Shown here in pieces: positions 21,480-31,889 of a DNA stretch of 64,000 nucleotides; position 1 is the first letter of the stretch; the number at the start of each line of letters is the position of its first letter. Location of the stretch: contig OX388322.1 of the NCBI GenBank assembly GCA_947579605.1, positions 2,232,001 through 2,296,000 on the forward strand, given 5' to 3'. The position numbers and the translations under genes were made by a program. Origin of the DNA: Athripsodes cinereus. Taxonomy: Eukaryota > Arthropoda > Insecta > Trichoptera > Leptoceridae. The notes below the pieces were generated by a model that had not been told where the DNA came from, ran no database searches, and saw only the letters and a list, made by a program, of their open reading frames with translations.

Positions 21480-22725
21480 TGGGATAGTAGTAGTAGTCTT
21501 TTTTTATATTATAATACCTATATCGGTACCATCATAGCATTTTTTACAATCAACTAACTTCAACTAAACATATAGGTCGTCCTCCTTAGATCAAATAAAA
21601 CATTTAAGTATTTTTCACTGAGGATGGGTGTAATCCGAAAAGCTTATGGAAGAATATAATACTTTATGTAAAAGACACAGTGTTTTGATTACATCTAATT
21701 GAATATTTAATTATGACGAACTTTCACAATGCTTGCTCATCCCAAATAAATAAATTAAAATGATTGACATCCCTTATGGCTGAATTGAAGATGGAATTAT
21801 GGAAATGCAATGCAATACACAAAATTAACAGTTGTAATAATATAAATAAGCAGTTTACCTCTAGCGTTTAAAGGTGAAATATAAATTCCACAAGTGTAGC
21901 TTATTCAAAAATCATGCCTACAAATGTGGAGATTGACTGAATGACAGATGGCGTGCGTATGATAAAGTTCTCACAGAAATATTACGTGCACAGCTGGACA
22001 TTGAAGATTAAAGAACTAATAAGTTACTTAACTTGCGTTAAAATCAGATTAACTGTTGGCTTTTATTTTATCTTCACTGTAACGTTAACTTTCGTTAAAA
22101 AAAGCTTTTGTTAAACAAGTTAGCTATTTTTTTTAAACTGCGAATTTTAAGTTACGAAAAAGCGCATAAAATATAATAGTTGATACATAGTAATCGAAAA
22201 TAATATCAACATGTCTTGAAATAATTATAAAGTTAATGCCGAAAACATAAACAAAGTGAAAACAAATTATGATCTCATTCTATAACATGTAAAAGATTCT
22301 TTCGCGTAAAATTAAATAGATTAAAAAAATAGTACTGCGTTAGCAGTCTCTATTATAAAAGTCTTTATGTACTTGTAGGTATATTATAAGTAAAATTAGA
22401 ACAATAAATAATTGTTTATTTATATCTAATTATTATAATTGTTAGTGGGTGAGTAATAAAATTAATAGTAATACGTACTAAAATTAATTATATAAACATT
22501 ATTGTAGCAAGAGTGTAGCAGTAGGTATATAATTTTGACCCTTATAGAAATATAAATATCAAAACAGTGATCCATAACCAATTGAGCTTTTGCAATGATT
22601 AAACTTGAGCTTTTTAATTGATTTTATACTAGTGTATGAATATATGATGATGCCTAATCCCTGATAAGGTTTTTGGTAGTTCATCATATTTTGTAAACAT
22701 TTTAAAATTTAATGGAAATTGAATT
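21480..22725. other. Non-coding, nothing recognised
   Basis: A/T-rich DNA without readable domains. Confidence 0.45.
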
Positions 22726-22730
22726 GGAAA

Positions 22731-22946
22731 CCACCCGGCAAAGAAATGGTCTCCCACTCTTGTCCGTGAGTTTTCGAGTATCCCGTTACATTTTTCATCT
22801 CAAATTCAGCGATGAGGCTTACCACCCATCCTGAACGTCTTAATTTTTTGTTGGCACAGAGAAGACGACTTGCATGTTTATCACATGTACGTAGTCTGCC
22901 GGCTACCCCACTGGTGGGATATGCTGTAATGGTGTGGTAGTAGTAC
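22731..22946 (+). repeat. SINE-B, nearly complete
   Basis: Begins 'ccacccggcaaagaaatggt', continues 'gttttcgagtatcccgtta', 'cagcgatgaggcttaccacc', 'ttggcacagagaagacgac' and 'ggctaccccactggtgggat', and ends 'gtggtagtagtact'. This is the same order as 52543-52781. The (TAG)n tail is short. Confidence 0.8.
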
Positions 22947-22983
22947 TAGACATACTTATGTAAACACATAAAACTATTATTTA

Positions 22984-23045
22984 AAGCTTAGAAAAACGGC
23001 GTCACCTTTTTTGGTAACTCCCTATTTGCTAGTTTCGATTATGTA
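22984..23045 (-). repeat. Fragment of the 23.9-24.9 kb foldback arm
   Basis: 'aaagcttagaaaaacggcgt' followed by 'caccttttttggtaactccc' matches 'aagcttagaaaagacaacgt' and 'caccttatttggtaatacc' of the foldback element arms. Only about 60 bp remains. Confidence 0.5.
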
Positions 23046-23204
23046 TTTATAAATTTTACAATCAATATTTTTATATATATTTTTTTAAATCGTCAAAAAC
23101 GGATTACATAATAAAAAAAACATAAAAATTAAAATAGTTTCGCATAATTATTTATTGGTGGTCCAAGTCATTATCCATCTTTTAAAAACAAATTCAAAAC
23201 AAAT

Positions 23205-23440
23205 GCCTAATGATAGTTGGCCAAAAGAGCACTGTTCTTCCGTCCGCAGGGGTTCCGTGGGCCCGGGCGTCCCTCTTTCACAATACACCGTTCCTATGAC
23301 AACGATATCAGAGCGCAAGGAGTGTCGTGGAAAGAGGTGACGCAATTGGCACAGAGACGCTCTGAATGGAGGAGGCTGGTTTCTGCCCTGTGCTCCCGAG
23401 AGGAGCGTTGAGGGCGATGATGATGATGATAAACAAATTC
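23205..23440 (+). repeat. RTE-like LINE 3' end with (ATG)n
   Basis: 'gatagttggccaaaagagca' begins a coding tail with 'RPQG..GPGRPSFTIHRSYD', then 'SWKEVTQLAQRRSEWRRLVS' and 'ALCSREER' before TGA, ending with (gat)n at 23415-23430. The W(K)xVxQLAxxRSxWR motif is the C-terminus of RTE reverse transcriptases. The copy is nearly identical to 24661-24893 and 58478-58672. Confidence 0.85.
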
Positions 23441-24212
23441 AAATACAAACGAATATATTGCTTTAATATATTTGAGAGTAAAATTATAAAACAAGTACCT
23501 TTACTAAAACTTTAATCGTACAAACTTACAAAGTTTATTTTATCGTAGTATGGTCCATCAAATGAAAATATTACTCAAACCAATGGTTGCGTAGTTCTGA
23601 GTAGATTGAGCGTACACACAAGATTAATATCCTAGAAAATTTGCATGTAAACTCCAAGGTAAACAGTAATTATAATAGGTATGTATGGAAGTTTAACTCC
23701 TCTGTAATGTTGAAACTACAAACCCTTTACATTTTTACCATAGGTATATTATATGAAAAAGGTGAAAATATTTAAAATGTAATATTTATGATGAATGTGA
23801 AATTTTGCAGTTTTTTTATATAATATAGTAAGCATTTTTCTCTGGCGTATTTTATTTTTACAATTTACAATTGTATAGAGTTGCATTTATATATGATTTG
23901 ATAGCATCTCCCACAAATAGAGTAACAATTAGTGGACTCTTATGTGAAACGAATACACATACGTTTTCCTCTTTCTAAAAAGAAGGAAAGTGTATTTTTG
24001 ACATATGAAACTTTACACAAAGCTTAGAAAAGACAACGTCACTTTATGGAGTAGTGGCCTGGACGGGACTTAAGCCCACAACCTTGCTTGTATTCAGCAT
24101 AAGATATAACAATTAATTGTATCCAGCATGAGATACTCATATTTACAGAAGTATGCTGAAGCAATAATTGTGGTTTATAAGAAAGAATTTCGAAGTCTTC
24201 GTTATGTCTTCT

Positions 24213-24425
24213 GCAGGGTTATTCTTGACAAAACTAAACACGATCTTAATCTAGTCTTGATCTTGATCATACGACGCACGAAGGGACTATGGTCAAAAAC
24301 ACCGCGCTACCGCTAACGCAAGATCGGTTTGCGTGTATTTTTGGCCAATAGTCACTTCGTGCGTCGTATGACCAAGATCAAGACTAGATTAAGATCGTAT
24401 TTAGTTTTGTCAAGAGTAACCCTGC
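24213..24425. mobile_element. MITE-A, complete copy (213 bp)
   Basis: GCAGGGTTATTCTTGACAAA and the right end (reversed) GCAGGGTTACTCTTGACAAA are inverted repeats. Both arms carry 'cttgatc..cgacgcacgaag..gactat' in mirror order, so the whole folds into one long hairpin around 'cgctaccgctaacg'. Further copies are at 59505, 62765 and (partial) 8773, 19291, 43350. Flanks are CT on the left and TG on the right in all three complete copies. Confidence 0.9.
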
Positions 24426-24639
24426 TGGTTACTCGATTGGACAAAGAAAACCTTGCGATTAGAATGAGTTGCGGGCTCAAATTCCGTCCGGGGGTATTAC
24501 CAAATAAGGTGACGTTGTTTTTTCTAAACCGATTAAAGTTTCATATGTCAAATATACACTTTCCTTCTTTTTAGAAAGAGGAAAACGTATGTGTATTCGT
24601 TTCACATAAGAATCCACTGGTTACTCTATTGATAGTTGG

Positions 24640-24895
24640 CCAAATGATAGTTGATATATTATGCCTAATGATAGTTGGCCAAAAAGAGCACTGTTCTTCC
24701 GTCCGCAGGGGTTCCGTCGGCCCGGGCGTCCCTCTTTCACAATACACCGTTCCTATGACAACGATATCAGAGCGCAAGGAATGTCGTGGAAAGAGGTGAC
24801 GCAATTGGCACAGAGACGCTCTGAATGGAGGAGGCTGGTTTCTGCCCTGTGCTCCCGAGAGGGGCGTTGAGGGCGATGATGATGATGATGATGGT
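24640..24895 (+). repeat. RTE-like LINE 3' end with (ATG)n
   Basis: Same tail as 23205-23440: 'gccaaaaagagcactgttct', coding end 'MSWKEVTQLAQRRSEWRRLV' then TGA, and (gat)n at 24876-24892. A word 'gatagttggccaaa' occurs twice in front (24632 and 24670), which may be a small duplication made on insertion into the foldback arm. Confidence 0.85.
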
Positions 24896-24919
24896 TATTC
24901 GATTTGTGGGAGATGCTGA

Positions 24920-25850
24920 GGTAATTATAATATGAAGAGAAGATATCTTCGTGAAAGAAGGACTGTATTAATAGGCACGAGAATGTCAGACAATCACGTA
25001 ACTTTGCCACGTAAATCAAATCTGGAAAGATGGTGGCAAACGAACGTACCTACATGTAGGCTGTCTTTGACGCTGTGGCAGTTCGAAGCCCTGAGTGAAT
25101 CAAATTGTGTGCTCTCTCTTTCCTTCTTCCCTAACGTCAAGTTTTCAATTCGTTAGATGGCGCATATTCATTACAATGAAAATGTTTTAAAAATCTGACA
25201 GTATTGAAAACCGAACCAAATGGAGTTCTTTTTTATCTAGACAAACATATCGGCATTTCGGGGCCTTTAAGCACGGGCTTCGTATGCCTTTATGGTAATG
25301 ATAGAATCAGAGTGGAAGAAGCGAAAGTAATGTGTAAGGAATTATTGAATTGGTATCTGATTATCTCACAAGACATGGGGTATTAAGTTAAACATAGATC
25401 AAAAGAAAAACGTCCAAACGGGAAAATGACGACACATTGATAGGGATGTACGTGTCTATTTATTAGATAATAGACATCAACGATTTGTTATCAAATGACA
25501 GAAAACCCGCCCTTATGACTGATCCGTCAGTGCTGTGTCATGATGTAATCGATTCTATGAAATTCTTTGGTTTACAGTTTTGTGTTTTCATCACACAATG
25601 TTTTAATGTTGTTTTGTAATAGGCCATAACACGTATTAAAATATGAGTCATTCTTTAACGCAATTCATTCATTGCGAGTCTATGAATGTGGTTGAAATTT
25701 ATATACACTTACCTACCTGGAATTATTATACAAAATGTTTTCAGTTAACATGCTATTAAGCGTTTAAAATATTTTAAAGTTTAAGTTAAATATATAGAAA
25801 TCACGTATTTTATAGTTAAAAAATCTATGACTAAAAAAAGTTGTTGAATA
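24920..25850. other. Non-coding; unrecognised short frames
   Basis: Slightly richer in G/C at 24930-25400, with short frames (24932-25156, 25204-25386) that I cannot assign to any family. No splice-bounded exon is obvious. Confidence 0.4.
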
Positions 25851-25856
25851 GGAAGA

Positions 25857-26390
25857 ATATTTGATTTTCAAAATTGATACAAAAAGTGTAGTGTCGGGAG
25901 TTTTATGTGGCTCTCAAATGCCAAGAAAACTTAAAGGTAAAATGTACCAGACTATTGTCAGGCCCGTGAGAACATATGGCTCTGAATGCTGGACCGTTTA
26001 TAACAATTTCACCAGGCAGCTAAGACGGCAGAAATGCGAATGCTCAGGTAGTCAATGTGTTTATCGTTGAAAGGTTCACGCGTTTATGGTAGCGTGGGTG
26101 TAACTGGCATAAAAAAGGCTAGAAAAGAGACAACTAAGATGGAATGGGCGCATAAAGAGAAGACCACCAAAACACACCGTTAACAAAATCATGTCAATGA
26201 ATCTCCCTCGACATCCGTCGAGAGGGAGACAAAGAATACCTGGATGACAAAATGCGACAGGATCCAACAGTTTAATGATCTCGATGAAGATGATACAGGG
26301 AACAGAAGAATATACAACCTTAAGACGAGAAGAGCCGACCCAAGCAGTCTTCAGGGACAATAAGTTGGGACAGTGGCAGAAAGAATAAGT
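25857..26390 (+). pseudogene. RTE-type LINE C-terminal region (second lineage)
   Basis: The frame from 25861 contains 'RKLKGKMYQTIVRPVRTYGS' followed by ECWTV, the 'KGK.Y.T.VRP...YG.ECW' block that ends the reverse transcriptase of RTE-type elements. Downstream, in shifted frames, come a 'KKARKETTKMEWAHKE'-like basic stretch, 'HPSRGRQRIP' and 'NLKTRRADPSS'. The last matches the 'RRADP' ending typical of this group. Frame shifts and stops show it is dead. Its words differ from the 23205-type tails, so it is a separate RTE lineage. Confidence 0.65.
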
Positions 26391-26399
26391 GATATAAAA

Positions 26400-27205
26400 G
26401 TTGCATACATTTAAGGAGCAAATATTTCTAACTCAATCCACTATTACATTGTTTTCGAAGAAATGCCGATAGATTTTTAATGAAAAGTAGGTATTTTTTA
26501 ATTTCATTTTAAAACGAAATTATTCTTATGTCGTGAAAGAGGAGTAAATCGGCTGCGGATCTTTTAATTTTCACATTCCAAATTTTTAATTTCAAACACT
26601 ATAAGTTCTTATCAAACTAATATTTCAGTAAATAAATAGAAACAATAATATGGTTTCGATCCAAAGAAAAAGCAATTTTAAATGTCACCCATACATTTCA
26701 CTATTTGCATAATTATTACAAAAACAATACCACAAATAATAAAAACAAAACAGTTTAATTTGAATCAGATTACATCACTAAATAGAATCCGCAACACTTG
26801 TCAAATTAAAAATAATTGACTAAATTGTTATATTATAAAATTGAATATAGAACAAAGAATGTTTTGTATTGTTATTATAACATTCCGTGTCGGCGGCGGC
26901 ATTCGATGGTTGATTAATATTTTGAATTTGAAATTAGAAAGAACGTTATTATATTATAGAATTTGTCGTGTGGCGGCAATGCAAGTCGCGGGAAAACTGG
27001 AACGTACACCATCATGAGTGTTGCCACTTGACGTAAAAACAACCATTTTCTTTGATTACAAAGTAATGGTGTGTAATACAACGATACTTTTTACAAGGCT
27101 AGGGCGCTAATAATTTGTATTATTTTTTACTACTACTATTATACCGGCATAGTAAGAAACATGCAAGCAACAATCGTACCAATAATAAATAAAGACACGA
27201 CAGGA
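26400..27205. other. Non-coding
   Basis: A/T-rich with no domain. The short G/C-rich words 'gtgtcggcggcggc' (26887) and 'cgtgtggcggcaatgcaagt' (26968) stand out against the background, but I cannot assign them. Confidence 0.4.
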
Positions 27206-27211
27206 TGGGTA

Positions 27212-27335
27212 ACAAACCTCATCGCTGAAGTTAAGATGCCCTATTTTTTTCGAAAACCTTTTACAAGCCACTCAAAAACTCACAGTGAAGAGTAAGATAT
27301 CAATTCTTTGCCGGACGCCTCATGGAATAAATGAT
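27212..27335 (-). repeat. SINE-B head, reversed
   Basis: 'aacctcatcgctgaagtta', 'cgaaaaccttttacaagcc', 'ctcaaaaactcacagtgaag' and 'tcaattctttgccggacg' are the reverse complement of the SINE-B 5' half. Confidence 0.65.
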
Positions 27336-27952
27336 TATTTTTTTAATCATTAGTAATGTCCTCAAAAAGGAAAATTTCTTAAATTGCGACTTATGTAATA
27401 TTTTTAATATTACCAACCGACGGTACTTGGTGGAAGTTCTTGTCAAATAAATAAATATAAAACATTTCTACTCAGTACTTCCACAGGTACTTCCTTAACT
27501 GCGAGCCGACTTTCAAAAACTTCCTCTCTCATCATATTTACGCAAGCAAAAACACATTTTTGACATCATTTTCACTTATTACGAAATAAAATTAGACTCG
27601 TTAAAGATAAAATATTTTAAATTAAGATAAACGATATTTTTTATATACTATGAACTTTTACGACTTTATATTATAAATCAGCCACGTGACAAAGAAAATT
27701 TGTAGCTGAACTCAGGGCTGTTTATAAAATGGCCGAGGGTGTATACATATAAATGAATGTATATAAAATATAAACAATCTAATGTATCAGACTCCATAAC
27801 ATTTAATACTATAACTACATACAAACATACGACAATACAGGCACTTATTAGGCACATTATTATGTATAGTATTTCATAACAATAATAATAATATGTAGAA
27901 CCTATTATACATTTAGTTCGCAAACAAAGGAAATGGGTCGAACACAAGACTA

Positions 27953-28482
27953 GAACGCTGTTCTCACGAGGCGAATATCGCCAGGGCACCAAAATATCGT
28001 CAGCCATTTGAACTGTGTGAACAAATTGACAGCTAGTCTGAAACGATAAAAACCAGTAAAAACGATGTCGTCTCAAGTTGACCACCTTTCAACTTTTTTC
28101 GTTGGTGGATCGATGCGCGCATGCGTAGATATGCTCGGAATCCGTATCTATGGTAAAAACTTTATAACCTATAAACCTTATAATGTTTCCCATTTCGTGA
28201 CAGTTATTATCTTTGTTGTTGGTTTGTGGCGTTTGTTTGCTTAATTAAAAGGTACCTTATAACCTCTATCATAACATTTTCAATCAATTATAAACACTCC
28301 GCAATCTCCATCTCGACGTCCACCATTTATAAAATAACGTCAAAATCAAAGCGCATCTGACAGATTGAATCTATGCCGGTGGATTGTGTGAACACGTTTG
28401 ACGATCAATGGACGACCGACGGATTTTGTTTTTAATGCTGGCGAAATTCACCTGGTGATATTCGCCTCGAGAGAACACCACA
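27953..28482. mobile_element. G-family MITE, copy 2 (530 bp), 8-bp target duplication
   Basis: Terminal inverted repeats are GAACGCTGTTCTCACGAGGC and, from the right, TGTGGTGTTCTCTCGAGGCG. An 8-bp direct repeat CAAGACTA flanks it (27945-27952 and 28483-28490). The interior is the reverse complement of copy 1, for example 'gacgatcaatgg', 'caaagcgcatctgacag' and 'cgatgcgcgcatgcg'. The 8-bp duplication would suit hAT-type mobilisation, but copy 1 shows only TAA at both sides, so the superfamily is unsettled. Confidence 0.75.
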
Positions 28483-28616
28483 CAAGACTAAGACATGTGT
28501 TATTGTGTCTATGTGTATGTAGTTTTTATATTACAAGTCTAAAGTCGTTTTTTTTTATATAATAGTCTGAGTTTATTAATTAGTCGACATTTTATGTTTG
28601 AATTATAAGTGTCCCA

Positions 28617-29045
28617 TAAATGATAATTGATAATTTAATATTGGAAAGTGGCATAAATGCAGGGGAAATGAGATCGTTGAGAAGGATGTGTGGTAAAAGT
28701 TTGAAAGATCATGTGCGTAACAGTGATATACGAGAGGAATGTGGAATGAAAGTTGGTGTGGTTATAAGGATGAATGTGAATAAGTTACGATGGTTTGGGC
28801 AAGAATGAACGAAGAAAAAATGACCAAGAAGATATATTTGGCTGAGAGGAATGGTGCTCGGAGACGTGGACGTCCGAAAATTAAATGGCAAGATCATTAA
28901 AATCAAATTCTACAGGACGGTCACGTGTTGTGCACATTGAACAGGAGAGCATGCATGAGGAATTGCATGACAGTGACGGAAGCGAAAGACGTATGCAAGG
29001 ATAGAAGGAAGTGGTGCTCGATCCTTTCTGCCCAAAAAATGGATG
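28617..29045 (+). pseudogene. RTE-type LINE C-terminal region
   Basis: In-frame text shows 'ESGINAGEMRSLRRMCGKSL', 'KDHVRNSDIREECGMKVG', 'RMNVNKLRWFGQE' and a stop, then 'EKMTKKIYLAERNGARRRGR' and a stop. A new frame follows with 'LNRRACMRNCMTVTEAKDVC' and 'KDRRKWCSILSAQKMDA'. This is the canonical end of RTE-type insect retrotransposon proteins. Premature stops at about 28806 and 28898 make it non-functional. It is the single-copy counterpart of the tandemly duplicated remnant at 13640-14385. Confidence 0.75.
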
Positions 29046-29097
29046 CTCGTATATTTTGTATTAAATGTTTCTCGTTTGGTAGACCTTATAATCATAT

Positions 29098-29230
29098 CAT
29101 TTCAGGGAGAATGCCGGAATTGGTGAACGTCGTTGTGGACGCCTTTCTCACTTTTTCCGATTAGATTTTGCAGAATGATGCAATGTACAAACATGGTTCT
29201 TCAATCAAGATGTCTGTCATCTGCGAGCAA
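29098..29230 (+). repeat. Unclassified dispersed repeat
   Basis: 'gtggacgcctttctcacttt' followed by 'ttccgattagattttgcaga' is repeated, reverse-complemented, at 32570-32615 (caaaatctaatcggaagtag, tgagaaaggcgtccc). Class unknown. Confidence 0.5.
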
Positions 29231-29234
29231 TGCC

Positions 29235-29735
29235 CAAGTCCGATAATACAATAAAAAAATAGTAAACATTCTAAAACTATTAAAACAATTTTTGAAACTG
29301 ATGCCTTCTAGTTACAGTTACCATAGACAAAATAACAATGAGTAAGTAGTATGGGAGAGACTCTACAACATTATTTTAAGTGCCTACCTATCCAACTACA
29401 TACATGTATAATAATATGGTCCTCTTCTTTTCATTCAGTAAGTATAGTATAATATTATTAATAATGGCTGATGTCTATAGGATGATTAATGATATAGGGA
29501 AAGAGAGTTAGAGAGGGCGTGCTGTGTTCTTTACGCTTTCAAATTATCATTATACTTGGTACATCAAAGTTTTCTATGTTGTACAATATATTATTATTAT
29601 ATTGTATGTATATGAAAACTTCCCCACCCATAGACTAATGAGCTCGTGACTTGTAGAATATTAAGCTACTATACAATATAATGAGCGGCGGTGCTTATAT
29701 ACAACTAACTATAATGTTGCCCGTCTTTTAAAGAT
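29235..29735. other. Non-coding
   Basis: A/T-rich DNA before the tandem array; nothing recognised. Confidence 0.5.
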
Positions 29736-29740
29736 ATTAA

Positions 29741-30117
29741 GATTTTGACGTAATGCATGTAGCTACTGGATAGTTTATTAGTTTAATAATATAGAAAATA
29801 GGATTTTGACGTAATGCATATAGCTACTGGATAGTTTATTAGTTTAATAATATAGAAAATATTAGGATTTTGACGTAATGCATGTAGCTACTGGATAGTT
29901 TATTAGTTTAATAATATAGAAAATATTAGGATTTTGACGTAATGCATGTAGCTACTGGATAGTTTATTAGTTTAATAATATAGAAAATATTAGGATTTTG
30001 ACGTAATGCATGTAGCTACTGGATATAGTTTATTAGTTTCATAATATAGAAAATATTAGGATTTTGACGTAATGCATGTAGCTACTGGATAGTTTATTAG
30101 TTTAATAATATAGAAAA
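29741..30117. repeat. Six-copy tandem repeat, ~64-bp unit
   Basis: Units start with 'gattttgacgtaatgcatgt' at 29741, 29802, 29866, 29930, 29994 and 30060 (spacings 61, 64, 64, 64, 66). Each continues 'agctactggatagtttatta' and ends 'aatatagaaaatattag'. Units are almost identical. The fifth has an extra TA and one T-to-C change, which explains the 66-bp step. Confidence 0.95.
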
Positions 30118-30360
30118 ATAATAACCTCCGCGCGCTGTAAGTTTTGAATAAGGATATATTGTTAAATTTTGAATAAGGTTATTATTATAGATTTAAAATT
30201 AAAAATATGCTCGTCCTCTCTACGCTGGAAAAATAAAACATTCAGAATGGATGGAATACTGGATAACTCAATTGAAAATGTTGATTGCACTTACATAATA
30301 TATTAAAACGATTATTTAATGAAACACTGTAACTTATAAATTAATATATTTGGCATTGAA

Positions 30361-31882
30361 GGAGACCCACCGTCCACCCGGATAGCTCAGAAGTCTGGGG
30401 ACTTCCATTTATCCGATAAAATTTCTACACTAACAAATTTGTCCACACAAGAGGTGCCATGATGGGCAGTCTGAAGGACTGGCCGGCCAAAACCCCCACG
30501 TGTGGAATCTTTTGACTACACTCCTTCGATGTCCCTCTAGCCGAGAGAAGCATATACATACGTAAAATATAACAACAATAAAAGAATTTCCAGCTAAATA
30601 CATAAGCATAAAAAAAAAACAATATAAAATATACACATTCATATACATATATACACATTGGTACAGAGCGCCGAGCTGAGGTGTCCAGAAACATTAATTG
30701 GGTATTTAAGACGGCAAACCGAGGGCCGCCGATGCCGGGGCCATCGATGAAAACGCTTCCCTCCCCAAAGGGACATCCCACCCAGACCAAAGACTCTCCA
30801 CCAAGGGAGACAGGACAGCACAAAAGACGAAGAAATGAGTTCGCCCGCGACAGCTACAACCACACAAGGTAAAATCAACCATTAAGCTCCTCTAGGAAAG
30901 CCGGGGGTGAACCCGGCTCACGTAGAAGATCCCACCGAGACACCCATACATCTACAAATCTCAAAAAGCTCCTGAAATTCCCAGGACAAGTCATCAACTC
31001 CCCAGACCAGATGGGTCTGGGGGTGTCGTCACTCATACTGTCAATCATTACATCTCTCGCATCCGTCAGCAATGGACACTCCCACAGGATGTGTTCCGCA
31101 AACTGTGCTCCCGTCCCACAAGCACACCATGGATCATCCGCAAGCCCAAGTTCGAAGAGCTTGGCCTTAAGCTCCCCGTGGCCCGTCACCAACTGAACAG
31201 CAAAGTGGTTGAAGGTCAGGAAGCCCCTTTTAATCCTCTCTCTCACATCCGGGAGAAAACCGTAGACAAGTCTAGCGGTTCTCCCCCGATCCCATCTTTC
31301 TTGCCACACCTCCAACGTTCTCTCTCTGATTCGGCTGAAGGCCCTACTAATTCCCCTATTTCCAGGCTCTACCTGAATGAACACACCAAGATGTTCGGCC
31401 CTACCGTCCGCCTCGATCCTACGCCTGGCCACACTGTCTAGGACTTCCAAATCGGCAGGTAACACACCAGCGATGACAGGAAGGCCATCGCTAGCAGCAG
31501 TACGATACGCACCTGTAACGGCGAGTAGCGGGAGTCTCTGTCCTCTCAAGACTGCCGTCGACACAGAGCCCACCGAAAGTCTGTGCGACCAGACACGAGC
31601 AGCATACGTGACTTGCGCCACGTACGTCGCCCGATATATGGCCCTCACAGTCCCCGACCTAAGGCCCCACGTACCACGACTTAGTCTGCGAAGGGTGAAA
31701 AACAGCACCTTTGCTTTTTCGGCAGTCGCTCTTACGTGCGGGAGAAAGGAAAAGCCTCTGTCCAGAACAACTCCCAGGTACCGAACTTCATCGAGCACCC
31801 TTACGGGTACTCCACTCATCCGGAGAACCGGGTTTCTGCCCCTTCCAAAAATATATTTGGCAGAGGCTTTTCGGAACTAGTC
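30361..31882 (-). mobile_element. R1-clade non-LTR retrotransposon, 5'-truncated
   Basis: A G/C-rich block (about 55% against 30% around it) holds the C-terminal part of ORF2 on the minus strand, then a ~510-bp 3' UTR ending 'gacggtgggtctccttcaa' at about 30361. The 5' side stops abruptly near 31880 with an in-frame TAG, as expected for truncation during target-primed reverse transcription. Its last 70 bp recur at 623-697 and 62100-62165. Confidence 0.85.
30875..31877 (-). pseudogene. R1-clade LINE ORF2, C-terminal ~330 residues
   Basis: The open frame from about 31877 to a stop at 30875 starts within the reverse transcriptase thumb region (V-R-Y-L-G-V-V-L-D, then 'HVRATAEKAKVLFFTLRRLS', 'YAARVW'). 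It ends with the zinc-knuckle C-x-C-G...A-E-H-I-L-W-E-C-P near residues 250-268 of the frame. That arrangement (YLGV.LD, then C.CG..T..H.L..CP) is characteristic of R1/TRAS/Waldo-type ORF2. The endonuclease, the catalytic F/Y-x-DD motif and the rest of the N-terminal two-thirds are absent. The remaining frame has no stop or shift, so the insertion is young, but without the catalytic core it cannot retrotranspose. The first Met in the frame is at 31819; it is not a real start. Confidence 0.85.
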
Positions 31883-31889
31883 CATGTTT

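Larger units (their letters stand above)
23904..24916. mobile_element. Large foldback element containing two other insertions
   Basis: The left arm (23904-24110) and right arm (24430-24916) are inverted repeats. The outer ends GCATCTCCCACAAAT and ATTTGTGGGAGATGC pair. 'gtgaaacgaatacacatacg' (left) pairs with 'cgtatgtgtattcgtttcac' (right), as do 'ccttctttttagaaagagg' and the central 'gacaacgtcac'. Inside lie a complete MITE-A (24213-24425) and an RTE tail (24640-24895), both later insertions. No protein is encoded and the target duplication is unclear. Confidence 0.75.

Noticed and set aside
23148..23411. Reverse-strand frames with text RHLFPRHSLRSDIVVIGTV
   Set aside because: Antisense of the RTE tail; the same text recurs at every copy (24571-24804) because the repeat does.
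25204..25386. 60-codon frame resembling a conserved exon (..DKHIGISGPLSTG..)
   Set aside because: The brief resemblance to proteasome-like wording is too short; no splice sites or continuation could be shown.
27678..28085. 135-codon reverse-strand frame
   Set aside because: Half lies in the G-family MITE and half in A/T-rich DNA; Tyr/Cys/Ile-rich text without any domain.
29741..30117. CRISPR-like or regulatory array
   Set aside because: Units are near identical end to end with no spacers; a simple minisatellite.
30425..30878. Reverse-strand frames of 72-132 codons downstream of the R1 ORF
   Set aside because: They lie in the R1 element's 3' UTR, overlap each other in different frames and have no motif.
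31377..31880. 167-codon plus-strand frame with Arg/Thr/Ser-rich text
   Set aside because: Antisense of the R1-clade LINE ORF2; G/C-rich coding DNA often stays open on the opposite strand.
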